Part shown: in pieces, positions 47,426-60,100 of the stretch
Layout of the letters: the number at the start of each line of letters is the position of its first letter
How positions within the stretch are numbered: the stretch's first letter is position 1
Assembly: GCA_001179505.1 (NCBI GenBank)
Contig: CDMY01000337.1
Coordinates: forward strand, 5,567-69,566
Reading direction: 5' to 3'
Length of the DNA stretch: 64,000 nt
DNA from: Vitrella brassicaformis
Lineage: Eukaryota; Sar; Vitrellaceae
Program-made: the position numbers and the translations under genes
The notes under the pieces: generated by a model
What the model was told of the DNA's origin: nothing
Database searches by the model: none
Seen by the model: only the letters and a program-made list of their open reading frames with translations

Positions 47426-50400
47426 ATGTGCTTCTTCGTCTCCCCTGACCATTCCGGGCCTTCCCCTCTCCGCCACCCTCCGCCCTTCTACCCGCCACCT
47501 GCGAACCCGCACCGGGCAGTCGTCCTTGCACAGGGCCCTGCCGGGATGGTGCGCGGCATTCCACCGCCGTACCCGCAGCCTTTCCCTCCTGGCCTGCCTC
47601 CACCATTTGTGGCCTGCCTGCCTGGATTTGGGCGCTCAGTGAGCCGTGACGTCTTCACAAGGGCCCACAAGTTGTCGCATGGGTGAGGCAGGAAGAAGAC
47701 TAGCATCGGGTGTGATGAAGCAATGGCAGGGTTGTAACTTCAGGGCTGCGCGTGAGGACCCTTCGTTGCCCAGCGTGCCTCGCGGCGGCAGCAAGGAGGA
47801 CATATCAGCGTTCCACCCGGGGAAGGGCAAGAAGGAACGGAAGAACAAGGCAGTGGCAAAGAAGAAGACCACCAGGAAGAAAGGTCAGAGAGACCCAGTG
47901 TGCGAGACCACACGAAAAGAGATAATATCTATTCTTTGCCTGTCTCGTTTCGATTTCTGTCTATCTGGCAGTGCTCCCCGATGCAGAGCCACATGCTCGT
48001 CGCGCAGGAGCACAGCATCGAGAACCAACGCCTCAAACAAGGGACAGACGTCCTCCTCAGCCCAAGAGACCCGCCGAGACACCTGCAGTGGCTCCTGCAG
48101 CGCCCCGACCCCGGCACAAGTCCCCGCCGCCCGTCGTGAGCAAGGCGCCACCAATTGTCACTCCTCTGAGGGACGTCAGGCCTCCCCGACCGGTGACAGT
48201 TGAGCCGGCAGGGCCAAATGTACCTCTTCCGCCCAGGCCGAGCATCCCTCCACCTGCCGTATGCCCGGCTCCCATGTTTCTGCCAACAGACAGAGACGTT
48301 CGGCGGCCTGCTCGTGAAGCCAACCAAGTAGCGTCGTCGCTGATGGCCCACCTGTCGACCCGTGACACCTTCTCGGATGTGTTGTCTCCCCGTGACGCCA
48401 TTGGAGTGCAGAACCACCCTATGCCCAAGCCACAGCTCTTCTTTCCCTCGCACACGTGTATTGGGGCACCGGCTGGCTATTCTGACTCTCCTGTGCGGCG
48501 GACGTGGGAGGACAGCCGAGGAGACGCGGGCAGACTGGTGCTATCGTCACCACACGGAGAGCTGGAAGGCGGGCCTTCCAGGTTTGCGGCTGTTGCTGAT
48601 CAGGAGCTGCTGGATTCCCCCACGGCCCCGTCGGACATTTCCTTCAAGACATATGTGCTGCGGTTCCCTGACCCCAAGCCAGACTCAGACAAGAAGGATG
48701 ATGCTGACACCAAAGAGGGCAAGATGCGTCAGTATGCCCAGGCGGCCATGACACCACAGTCCTTTTCAGCGCTGTCGCTCACCACACCGCCGTGTCTCAC
48801 GCCCGGCACGCTCCAACGGGAAGAGCGAGTCGCACTGGGGGGGAGAGAAGGAGCTAGAGCGGGTGCGGGTGCCAAGGCGTCCATCAGTCGAGAAGACCCA
48901 GCACATTCCCAGGCCAAGCAGGCGGCGGCTCATCGGCAAAGCATGGACTCGCCACAGGGAGGCAAGAAGCCCGCAGTGATCCCTCCCACTGCTGCAGCGG
49001 GTAGAGACCGCACAGCGAGCCGCAGCCACAGCAGGGACGCCAGTAGGGGAAGGAGCCGTGAAGATCCCAGCGTCAAGGTTCGTGCCAAGTCACAGGAGCC
49101 GCCCCAGCAGAGACGGCACACACTCGATGCCAACCAGGCCTGGCGAGCAATGCTGCGATCGGACGGGGCAAACGCCACTCCTGTCAAGACAGACACCATC
49201 AATCGTCGCAGCAGCACGTCGCCCGTTGGCCCTCGATCGGGCGCCAGGAGCCGTAGCAATTCGGCATCGAAACGACCTTCTCATGTGGCCCGCCCTGGTG
49301 TCTATACCGTCGTGCCACAGCTGAGGAGGAAGAAAGCTCCCAAGGGAGGAGGAAGGAGTGCAGCGAATCGCCGTGCGTCGGTCGATGAAGGCGAACAGCC
49401 GATCCCGCACGGCGCCGCCTATGAGAGCGACGCTGAGACATGTGGGCAGAAGAGTGAGGAGATCGCGCCGCCTCCTGGGGAAGAAGGATCCATCAACCCC
49501 CTGCAGGTCGGTAGCAGCAAGACAAGGAGACACATCCACCTGCAAGTTATTGTCTGGCTCTCTTTCGTGTTGCAGCACTCACCGGGGCTTCGCAGCACGA
49601 GTCCCTCGCGCCCTTTGCCAGGCCCATCAGGCCCCTCAGCGCCGCCCCGGGACAGGCCTCCTCTCCCCCAGCCGTCCCCATACTCGCCTGACAGCAGTAT
49701 CAGCAGCTACAGCAGGGCCAGGCCAACCGACGCAATGACGGTGACACTCGCGGCATCGAAGCTGGATTCCCAGACAAATGCGCCACGGAGGGGCCGGGGA
49801 CCAGTAGTGCCGCCCCTGCCACTGGAGACCCTCAACAGCAAGGGTGGCGATCCCGAGGCAAAGCCGACTCTGCAGCCCATCAAGAAACAAGAGGCCTCAC
49901 AACAGGCGAAGCGACCGCCGCCTGCCCACAATCGCCCCTATCTGCTCAAGATGACCACAGAAGAGCTGCGGGAGCGCGTACGGCTGGCCACTGAGCTCGG
50001 CGAGACCCTCGACTACAAGAGCAAACCTCTGGAAAGGCTGGCCAACAGCAGCCTCCGATCCAGCCCACAGCTCCCATCTTCTCCGGCCAACCACCCTTCG
50101 AAGCGACCCCCCGTCATGGGCGTTATGCGTCAGGAGAGCCCGGCTCCGCTCAAGAAGACGGCATTTCTGTGCGGCAGGGCGCCCGCCTCGTCCCTCAATC
50201 GGACAGAGCGGAGCCTGACGCCCACACCGAAGAAAAGGGACGGCCGCTCGTCGCGCCGAAGCATGCGCGAGGAGGCGGGCAGCGCCCGGCATCAGGAGGC
50301 TGGAGACAAAGGCGGTGTTCGAAGCAGCAGTGTCAAGGAGATGGCAGGAGAGCCGAAAGTCCTTGACCAGGGCACTCGGACAAGTCTTGTAAAGAAGCCG

Positions 50401-51297
50401 CCACCCCTGCCGCCATCGGCAAAGCGTGCTGCTGCGCAGCTTGCTACAGATGGTGCAAATCAGGGACCTTCTCGAGACACAGACCTACGACAAGATCGTG
50501 GGGGAAATGAAGGCGTCTCTGGGCCACCGTCAGTTGGGGGAGGTGAGCAGCCGACCGTTCCTGTGCCTATCTATTGCCTCAACAAGGCCGCCCCCCGGTC
50601 TTACGCAGACAGCCAGTGTGAGGAGAATCTACGCGCCCGGGACTCCCGCAATCCCTATGGGCTGCCTGCTTCTCCCACGGCCTTCTCGCTGACCAGCTCC
50701 CCACTGGCAGAGATGAGACAGATCCCGCAGGCGTCGCCGCTACTCATGGCACCCACAGACGACACGTCTGGCGACGGTCAAACGGAGGCCGGCCCTTCCG
50801 CAGAGTGTCTCCACCAGCAGCAGCAGCAGCACTATGCCGCGGCAGCCGAGCAGATGACGGACGATGGCCCATTGCAGGGCTGCTATGCTGGCAGCAACGT
50901 GGACACAAGCTTTGCTAGCATCCCCTCGCCGTATGATGGCTCTGCTATTTCCGCCCATGGGGGAGGGGCAGAAATGTTCCGCCCGTCAGGTCTGCTTGGC
51001 CAGCCTCTGGTGACCGTGCACGAGTCAGAAGAGGCAGAAGACGGAGCGCATGACATCCCCAGGGACAACACCGAGACGCCGGAGAGGAGTCTGCGTCAGG
51101 GGGAGCAACTTGAGGGCGAGCAGGCAGAGGAGATGCTGCCCCTTTCAGTGAGCCCTGACTTGTCCAGCTGCAGCAGTGGCAGCCCGGCGTTGCAGAGAGA
51201 CAGCGGTGTAGTGTCTGTCAATCGCCTGAGGTACGAAAGACTGCGCAGCGCATTCTTGTCTCGACAGGCACAATGCTGCAGCACCGACGGGGAATGA
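47426..51297 (+). CDS. Long Pro/Ser/Arg-rich disordered protein, unrecognised
   Basis: Start chosen at 47426 (MCFFVSPDHSGPSPLRHPP); the divergent neighbour starts at 47108. Exon 1 (47426-47638) is rich in IPPPYPQPFPPGLPPPF. Exon 2 (from about 47734) contains GGSKEDISAFHPGKGKKERK and a Lys cluster. The main exon (from about 47972) runs to TGA at 51295-51297 except for an in-frame 69-bp intron-like segment (about 49507-49575) bounded by GTCGGT and TTGCAG; reading through it stays open. Composition is disordered: SRSHSRDASRGRSRED, poly-Pro, Ser/Arg patches, a Gln/His run HQQQQQHYAAAAEQM. At the start of the main exon an alternative frame, SHMLVAQEHSIENQRLKQGT, also looks coding, so the 47960-48120 region may be mis-modelled. 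No domain found. Confidence 0.6.
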
Positions 51298-51408
51298 ATG
51301 TTGAGACAGACAAGACGGGAAGGGAAGACGGATTCTCTGTGTGTGTGGGTGGGTGGGTGGATGTGCACCGAGACCCAGACACCGAGAATGCTTCCCATAC
51401 TTACCGAC

Positions 51409-52617
51409 ACCTTCACAATGAGTCCTTCCTTCATCTCAGCAAAAATGGGTGCTCGTGCCGCCCCACTTGAATCATGTACTGCAGTCCTTCCTTGTCCCTC
51501 CTTCCAATCGTCCCCCCCCATGGCAGCTGCTGTGGACTCATTCATGCAGTGTACTGGACACGGACAGCAAAAACTCCTCTCTTTGGCGAATGCACCCATC
51601 CATCTCCTCTCCATTCATTCCCCCCACACTGACACCATCCATCCACACCCCAAGACACATCCATCACACGCACGCACATCGGTCCGTAGTCCATGCAATC
51701 CCCCACAACACCGGCCCTACTTGCGCAATAGCGCGTTGTAGATAGCAGACAGGGTCCTAGGAGAAGAGATGGCAGGCAGGCAGGCAGGCGCGACACGTCC
51801 CACTGCACGGGTCGCTATCGACGGTTCAGCGTGCGATGTCCCCGAGCTATCCGGTGACTGTTGCTGTCGGCTGCTCAGCCGTCGGAGGGCCCACTAACAC
51901 CGCAGGCGTCACCGTCGATTGCAACTGATGCAGCCAGCGGACACACACAACCCACACATCAATCAAGAAGAAATCAGCATATTGCATGTATGCATGCAGG
52001 CACATATGTATGTATCCATGAATGCATGTTTGCGCTCCCCCAGTCAGTCAGTCAGTCAGTGGAGTTCCATAGAAACTTGTGGAGCAATCAGTCAGTCAGT
52101 CAGTCGATCGATCGATCGACCGGATCGCGGCAAAACAAACGCATTATGCGCCATGCAGATGGCGTTGTTGCGTGTGTCTGTCTGTCTGTCTCCCTGTCTT
52201 ATACATACATGGCGGCATCTAGAGGCCTGCCCTGGTGGCGCCAATAGTGCCTACATGTCAGTCAGTCAGCTAGTAAGTAGTATGATCCCCCATCCACCCC
52301 CCCACCGACTCACCCACAGATGCCATCCACCCCTCTCACACATGAACGAACGCACATACGCTCTGCTCTCCCCCCACACACACGTACGTCCATGCAAACA
52401 TCAGATAGATAGGTACATATACTCACACGAGCCCCCATCTATATATAGTCTTCCTCTCTCCGTCTGCCTCAGCTCACGTTCGCTAACTCATCCTTCCTCC
52501 CCACCGAAGACACTCACACCGTGACACCACAACGCTGCAGACATCCGGGGCAGGGGATGGTGGGAACCCGATGCGCGCATAGGTGAGGCCGCCCGCCCGT
52601 GTCAAAAGAACGCGCAT
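51409..52617 (-). CDS. Candidate small gene, weakly supported
   Basis: Several short frames on the minus strand look coding. A possible first exon at 52518-52617 starts ATG (MRVLLTRAGGLTYARIGFPP) and ends at GTGAGT. A segment at about 51847-51930 (LHQLQSTVTPAVLVGPPTAE...) follows a CATCAG acceptor and ends TAG. A segment at 51718-51756 (TLSAIYNALLRK) follows CTCCTAG. Another at about 51409-51545 has MNESTAAAMGGDDWKEGQGR, PIFAEMKEGLIVKVS and donor GTAAGT. I could not connect them with consistent phases, so they may be parts of one gene, two genes, or chance. Confidence 0.25.
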
Positions 52618-53023
52618 CTAGACACGCGCGTCGTATGCACATGGATGTGTGTGTCCGGTCGATGGATGAGTCAGAGGTGAGGGGCTGGACCGGGTGTGTG
52701 ACGCGCTTCACAATCCAATCAATACTGTCCGTCACTTACATACATGTACAAGAATGTACCCTCTTATATAGACACCACACGCAATCTCTCGGCTCTATCG
52801 TGACCCGAAAAGCCCCCCCGCCCCCCCACCATAACATGCATGTCCCTCTCTCTCACGCACTGCAAAGTCGTCTCTCTTCACTGCATACTTGCATCTATCT
52901 ATCTATCTATCTCGATCGCCCCACCCACCCATCCACATGCTCATCCGTGTACTTGTATACCAAACGAAAAAAGGTCGGTCACCAGAGCGGTCTGGTAGGT
53001 CTCGAGCGTCATGAGAAGTCAAT

Positions 53024-54461
53024 CATATACACAGCTCGCTGTGCACCTCGCCCATCTCGAAGATCTGGTGAGTCACCACACACACAGGCAGAGAGAGAGG
53101 AGGGGGTGATCTCCTTGTCTGTCTGCGGCTGGTTGTTGTTGTGTCCGTCCGTGGTGGGCGCAGCGCACCTTCTTGACAACCTGTCGGACTTTGTCTCTGT
53201 GGTCCTGGTTGTTCGGGTCCACATCCAGATGAGTCACGTCAGCCTACACACACACAGACAGACAGCACACATGCGTCTTGATGGAAGGCGTGTGCTACGC
53301 TGTCGTGTGTTGTGTTGTGCTGACCTGCACGCCTATGAGGTAGATGCGCTGTCCGATCATGAGCGGGCTGATGTGCAGCAGGTTCCAGAACCGCCGCTTG
53401 TCCTTCCGCTGGTTGAGGATCTTCACCACCAAATCGTCACACAAGTGCACTGTCGGCTCCTGCAGAAACATACACAGACAGTGTCGTGCAGATGAACGAG
53501 ATGGATGGCGCGTGTGTCGTCTTGTCTGTCTGCCGCTCACGTTGACGATTCGGTTGATGTATTGCTTGATCTGCCCGATGACGTTCATGTCGGAGTCTTC
53601 GCACTGCAGGAAACGGCAGTTGACCCCGATCACCTCCCAGGGCGAGTACCCTGCCACACACACACAACACACCATCACACACACGCCATCACACACGCGG
53701 ATGGACGGCTCTCGTTGCCCACGTTCGACTGAGTGTGTGCTGGCATACCGGTGAGGTCGCAGAAGCCCGAGCTGACTAGAATGATGGGGCAGTCCTGCTG
53801 GTTGGGGTCGCACAGGATGCTCGAGAATGTGAGCTTGTCGAAGTCCTTCTGCTCCAGCTGGCGGTCCTTCTGGGCCAGCGCCATGCTGTACTTCAGGCGC
53901 AAATCCTCAACTGAAAACACACACACACAGGAAGGACACACGCACCACAACAGGCACACATGAGTGGCGAACACACGCACACACACACACGTGTCTGGCG
54001 TGCTGTGGCTGTCGTGCGATCCCCACCTTGCGATTCGAGCTCCTTGAGGCGCTTCCGCAGCCCCATGTTCTCCTCGCGCAGCTCCTCCAGGTTGACCTGC
54101 AAAGAACACACAAAAGCGGTAAGAACACTTGGCCTTGGCGCCAAGGCCAGCTGACCTTTTGACTCTCCTTGAGCGACGACGATGCACCACCTCCCTCGCC
54201 CTCGCCTGCCGTCGCCATCATCTGCCCCTCCCCATCTCCTCGGCCGAGCCCGCCGCCAGTGTGCTCATCTAGGTCGGTGGACACGGATCCCATCCTGTCG
54301 CGGCTCGTGCGGTTCTTCTTGAGCTCACTCATGTCGTTGGTGAGGGGGATGGTGTGCTTCTTGGCACGCGCAGGACGCTCCGGCAGGACGCTCTGATCAG
54401 GCTGACCAGATATCATGTCAGCACGAGGATCACAAGCCTCACACTGTGCACCATCGGCCAT
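53024..54461 (-). CDS. LOV-domain blue-light receptor with coiled coil
   Basis: Flavin-binding photosensor of the aureochrome/phototropin LOV type. Start ATG at 54459-54461 (MADGAQCEACDPRADMIS). The N-terminus is polar, with RAKKHTIPLTNDMSELKKNR. Next comes a leucine-zipper-like coiled coil, VNLEELREENMGLRKRLKEL continuing EDLRLKYSMALAQKDRQLEQ. The LOV core follows in order: ILCDPNQQDCPIILVSSGFC, DLTGYSPWEVIG, the photoactive-cysteine motif VNCRFLQ (Cys codon 53616-53618), NQRKDKRRFWNLLHISPL, and YLIGVQADVTHLD with the conserved flavin-contacting Gln. It ends VRQVVKKIFEMGEVHSELCI with TGA at 53024-53026. All residues needed for the flavin-cysteinyl adduct are present. I see no clear bZIP basic region, so it is not a standard aureochrome. 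About six introns. Confidence 0.85.
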
Positions 54462-54718
54462 CACTGATGCGCGACCCTCGTCTGCAAGCTAAGCTCGCAA
54501 AGTTGGGAGGGCGAAGGAAACCGCCCCGTTCTACCCATTCCTCGGCCGTAGTCTGAGCCATTCATTTCCTGTTTGCTGGAAATCCCTCATTGTCCCTTCG
54601 GGCCGTTCATCCCGTGAGAATCCATCCATCCCTTTGGTTCGAGTCCATTCCGCCCATCCCTCATCCTCCTGCTGAGGAGCGTAAACGAAGTGGGGCTTCC
54701 CCCGTACACAACAACACC
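54462..54718. promoter_or_regulatory. Divergent promoter, LOV protein / Pro-rich protein
   Basis: 257 bp between the starts; contains both promoters. No motif I can name. Confidence 0.35.
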
Positions 54719-56259
54719 ATGTCGTCCTGTTGCCGCCGCGAACCCAAGAAAGTCCCCGAGCCCCAACCAATGAGCCAAGGTGGGCACACACGAGAGGGAG
54801 AGAGAGGGAGGGAGGGAGGGAGCCCCTCTTTTCATGCAGTGGGGGGACACTGCAGGAGTTTCTCCCGCTCTGTGTTTCTGGTTGTGGTCGGTCAGACGCG
54901 CGGACGAGAGCCTTTGGCGGCCCCATGGCTCCTCCCCCCATGCAGGCCTACCACTCGCTCCCTCCGCAGCAGTTTCCGGCGGGCAAGATGCCCCCTCCGC
55001 CCCAAATGATGCCTGGTCCTCCCTTCGGTGTGCCGCCGCCCGCTCTGAGCCAGAAGGTGCCCATCTATACCGCCCCTGGAGGGCCTCAGCCGCCCATGCC
55101 CATGCCGCCCACAACCAAGCTCCCGCCCACTGGTCCGTCGATGCCCAATCTGTTGGTGCCGCCCTACGCGCCGCCGCCCACCGCCATCCTGATGGCCGGC
55201 AAGCCCCCCATGCCTGGTGCGGGCGCGCCTCCTGCCATGATGCCGCCTCCACACGCTCAATCGACGCCAATGCTGCCCCGCCCGCAGTCTGGTATGGTGC
55301 CTCCTCCTTCGATGGGTCCGCCTCCCCACCATCCCGCCACTATGGGGGCGATGCAGCCACCACCCGGCCCTCCCGGGCCTCCCGGCCCCCCTGGGCCTCC
55401 TGGCAGCCGTCCGATGCTGATGCCGTTTGTGCCAGCGCATCCGTTGATGATGCCGCCCCACTTGCGCCGCCGTGGGCCGGGTTCTGACATCCAGGAGTTG
55501 ATATGGCAGTACGCGACGACCAAGAACGAGCTCAACAGCTGCATGGCGCTGCTGCACGCCATCAACAGCGAGATGGCGGCCCTCAAGCAGAGCCACTCGT
55601 CGCTCAAGGTCATGGTGGACCAGCACGAGGTGATTCTGGGCGGGGGTGCGGGGGCGGGCAAGAGGGAGGCCGGGCTCAAGTTTGTCGTCAACGGTGATCC
55701 CGATGACCCCGTGGACGTGTACCTGAACAACTTCGTCAAGACCCACAAGGACCTCAACCTCACCGTGGTCAAGATGGACCCGCCCCTCTACACACTCAAC
55801 GGACAGGAGGCATTCATCACCGAGAAGGACGGCATCGTCGCAATCCGGGACGGAACAGAGTGGAAACCATTCATGGTCACCCCACAGCTCAGCACGACCC
55901 ACCAGAGAGCCAGCCAGCCAGCCAGCCAGACACAAACACACCTCTGTCCGTGTGTGTTGGGGTTGGGGTCGTTCAGGAGTTCATAGCTGAGGCCACGTCA
56001 GGTGATACGTTGGAGGCCAAGCCGAAGAAGGCGGCGGTCAAGAAGGCTGCCGCCAAGGGCAAGGCCAAAGCCAAGGGCAAAGCCGCTGCCGCCAAACCCA
56101 AGGCCAAGGCCAAGCCAAAGGTGGGCCCGAATGGGATGGATGGGGTAGGGAGGGAGACATGAATCGCCTCTCATGTGGGTATTGTTTGTCTGTGTCTGTC
56201 TGTTTCAGGCCAAGGCTAAGGCCAAAGCAAAGGGGAAGGCCAAGGCCAAGGCGCGATAG
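54719..56259 (+). CDS. Pro/Met-rich protein with coiled coil and Lys/Ala tail
   Basis: Not recognised. Exon 1 starts at 54719 with MSSCCRREPKKVPEPQPMSQ and donor GTGGGC; the main exon opens after GGTCAG near 54895 with TRAFGGPMAPPPMQAYHS. Residues about 40-220 are Pro/Met-rich with a short collagen-like run GPPGPPGPPGPPG. Then LRRRGPGSDIQELIWQYATT and CMALLHAINSEMAALKQSHS form a coiled coil, followed by a small globular part, FVVNGDPDDPVDVYLNNFVK, through KDGIVAIRDGTEWKPFM. After an intron (about 55876-55975), EFIAEATSGDTLEAKPKKAA leads into a Lys/Ala/Gly repeat tail like linker histone tails, split by one more intron. TAG at 56257-56259. The basic tail suggests nucleic-acid or chromatin contact, by inference. 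Vicinal Cys at 4-5 could be lipidated. Confidence 0.65.
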
Positions 56260-57113
56260 CCAACTACAACACAACAGACACCAGACCACACCAAGAGGGC
56301 GGGACATGGTTGAATGGGTGAATTCAGTGAGCTGATGCTGGTCATGATGATGCTGGGCTGACAGATCATCGTAAGCGTGCCTGCCTGCCTGCCCGAATGC
56401 CTGAATGCCCGAATGCCTGAATGCCCGGCTGCGTGAACGTGAATGAGAGTGCACTGGTGAGTGATCGAATTCAGTGGTGCCTGACTGATCGGCCGTCTCG
56501 TCCGTCTGACTGCCTGCCTGCCTGCCTGCCTGTGGGTCCGTTTGCCTGCCTGCCTGCCTGCCGTGATAATGAAGCTCAGAGTGCCGCCCGAAAAGGGGCG
56601 TGCTGTGTGTGGTAGGAGACATGGCTTTTGACCGCTATGAGCCACACACCGACGAACAGAGAACGGAAGCGCAGGGTTTGCGAAGTGCTCGGATCACACA
56701 CACGTGGGCTGCGCGGTTTTGTTTGGGAGAGAGAGAGACATGCAGGTGGACAGACACACACCCACACACAAATACTAATTGAATGCATGGACGCACAGCT
56801 GGCTACGGTGGTCTCAGTGTCGCATTGATATGGCACACACACACATACATCTACACATCTATCTGCAAAGGCAATCAATGAGTATGGAAAAAATGCATGC
56901 AATCACATCGGTAGCTTAAGGCACATCACATGCAGCCATGCACATACAGACGGTCACATCCGCCATCAACCTGCCATTTCGGAGGAATGGATTACGTCCT
57001 ACATCGGGACTCACACTGTAGGCACCTAGCTGTTCCCTACTGGCTGTCGTAGCTAGCCGCGTTGATCCATCCATCCACTCACTGCCCCAGCCAGAGAGCT
57101 GTCAGTCAGTCAG
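56260..57113. other. Convergent spacer with CCTG/GAATGCCT repeats
   Basis: 854 bp between stops. (CCTG)n and GAATGCCT-type repeats at about 56380-56430 and 56505-56560; nothing coding recognised. Confidence 0.45.
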
Positions 57114-60100
57114 TCAGCAGCTCTTCTCTGGCTTGACGTCGGTGATATGCGGGCCGTCTAGGTCGTCTCGATCATTGTCCTCAAACATGAAGCTGACGAC
57201 ACACAATACACACCATATGGCATTCAAATGTATGTGTATGCTGCCCCCATGGCATGTCAGTCTGTGGGCATGTACGTGCGGTGACCGACTCCCTCCCTCC
57301 CTCCCTCCCTCACCCGTAGTATACGAGCTGTGATCCCTTGCCGCAGGTCGGGTCGTGTCTGTCGGACGGCACCTCGAACCCCATCAGACGCAGTGCCACC
57401 GTCTTGTTCTTGACACACGCAAACAGACGCTCCTGACCACCACACAATCACACACACACATACACACACGCGCACAGAGGGCATGGTACCATGTTTGGCG
57501 GTGTCGTCTGCGCTAGTGTGGTCTGACTTTGTTTTCGGTGTATGGGTGAGCGGATGTCTCGATGACGCTGTCATTGTCGTCGACGTCCACCAGTTCCATG
57601 TCGATGTCAGCCGCCTGCAGGTCGGGCATCTCATGGTTCTCGTCAAACCTGGCATTACCACCACACACACACACACATTTGATGTGGCTGATCGGGCCTC
57701 CATCTCTCTCTCTGTGGTGAAGTTCAGATGCATACCAGTAAGCGACGGCCTTGAAGATATCGACATCTTCGGAGATCTTCTTGCCCTCGTTGATCTCGAG
57801 CGTGAACTGCTCCCCGTGGTCGATGCAGGTCTTGCCCATCATGACCTGCCACGGCGAGTCCATCCCGTCGCTCGTCCACAGCCGCATGTTGAGCACACCC
57901 GCGCCCCACAACGGAGAGAACCCATTCTTCATCTGCAGCTCGCCTCTCTCGCCAGACCGCCCGTCGCCCATCAGCAAAAAGGCCGTGTAGAGCGTCCCGG
58001 GGTCCGTCCAGAAGTTCTTGACCCCAAACAGACCACCCGCATCGGTCGTCGTCCCGTTGGCCGGCGCCCTCTCCTCTGTCGAATTGTTGTCGCCGTTTTC
58101 GCCTTTGTAGTTCCAGGCCATGTCGAGGAAAGTCGTCATGGCGCCCGCAACCACAGGGGCGGCGAATGACGTCCCGCCAGCGGAGAAGTCAAAGCTGTCA
58201 TAGAGGTCGGGCATCGACGAGAAGGCCCCCTGGGCACTGATGTCGACGACCGACCGGTTGGGGCCGTCTCCGCGTGACGAGTAGGCCCTCATCTCCTTGG
58301 ACTGACACCTCGGCCCGAATTTGTCCTTGTCGCTGTCAGGGCCCAGTGAGCCGACCGAGAAGATGGTGTGGCCTGCCGGGCGGGTGGTGGTGCACGCGCA
58401 GTCACGGGCGTCACATTCGTGCCCCCCGTTGCCCGCCGACTTGACGAACAGCACACCCATCTTGAAGAAGCGATTGTACAGCCGGTCCTCTGCGTGGGTA
58501 CCTGAATGAACACCGACCCGACCGGCAAGTACACGCGTGCTCGTCTTCTCGGCACATCTGTAGCTGCCTTGCGTTCTCATCTGACTGACCGGAACAGTCC
58601 TTGGGTATCTCTGCAGGGTTGGTGCCGAATGAGCCGTTGATGACCATGGGGCACTTGCCCTTGGCCAACAACTCGGCCAGCACGTCGAGCACCAAAGGTG
58701 TGGCAGACGGCAGACCAGCGGTCCGAAAGAAGTATATCTCAGAACCTGATTACATACACATACACACACCCACACCCACACACGTGCTTGTTGAGTCTGC
58801 CGATGCGCCATGATGGTAAGCACCGACCAGGGGCAGATCCAGAGTTGACGGCATCCGACGAGTAGAATCCCGCTGCGTTCCCGGCCACTCCCGTGGCGTG
58901 GGGGTCCTCGATAGCCTCTTCGAAGCCGGTGACCACCTCACAGCTGTCGGCCTCCGCACAGTCGAACAGATGGATTTTGCGGGCTTCCCCCTCCTCCGAC
59001 CTGCTCGAGGCAAAGACGGGGTGCTCCTCCCTAATGCCACCGATCTCCATGATGGCGATGGGCACGTGTTGGGCGTTGCGGAAGCTCCCTGACCCGTCGA
59101 AGCCAGCGTCAATGAAGTGCTGCAGCTGATGGTTGGCCCCCGAACGGACATCGCCCGGCGCGCACCTCTCGCGGCTGACCAGCTCCTCGGCCACCTCGCC
59201 GCTCTTGGCCCGAGGGACCTCTCGCGGCACGTTCTTCGCCTTACGCGTCAGCTTAATGTCCTCCTTGCCCACCTCCTGTTTGTCCTCGTCGGCGTCTGTT
59301 GACGCATCTTCACTGACGTCCTCGGCTGCCGGCTCGTCGTCGTCCTTTGCATCGATGGGGGTGTCGTCGTCGTCGTCCATGAGGATGTCTTTGAGCGGGG
59401 CGAGGATGCCGTCAACGTCCAGGAAGCCCTTGCTGCGTTGCGCCCTCTCTGCTCGAAGCAGGTCAGTCAGCTCGCTCAGCTGGGCGGTCGTGAGGGCGCC
59501 GACGATCTCTCTCGCCAGCCTCGCACCCCTCGACCGCCCGCCGGACGAGCGAGACTCCTCCCGCTCGCTGCGCAGCGACGAAACGATGTTGCCGAGGAGG
59601 TCGAAGCCCTCGGTCTGGCTCTCCTCAGTGTCCCTGCCGACGAATACCACACACATGTCTGCCTTCTCTTCGTTGGCACACGCCACGCATCGCATGGATA
59701 CCTGAATATCTCTTCCACTGCAGGCTCGTTGGCGATGGCAGGGATGGCCACTGCAGGCACTCTGGCGCTGACGACGGGCGTCGAGCGATACAGCCCCGTC
59801 ACCTTGGCACCGTGCTTGGTCTTGAGCCGGTCAGCGAAGGGGCGCACCAGCTTGGCGACCCTCTCCTCCTCCTGCTTGAAGAGCCGCTCGTAGTGCTGGG
59901 GGATGTCGCCGTCCTTCTGGATGTGGCCCTTGCCGATGGCCCACTCGATCTCGCTGTGCCAGTAGCGGCCCTTGCTGCCGTTGCTGCTGCTCTCGGGGTC
60001 CTTGAGAGAGATGAGGACATTCATCACCTCACCACCCTTGCCTTCGCGCAGGTGGGTGCGCATGATCTTGCCCGTCTCCTGCTCGATCTTGCGGCTGGCC

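Noticed and set aside
54625-54645. Second T-arm-like GGTTCGAGTCC
   Set aside because: The flanking bases do not pair and no tRNA body can be folded upstream.
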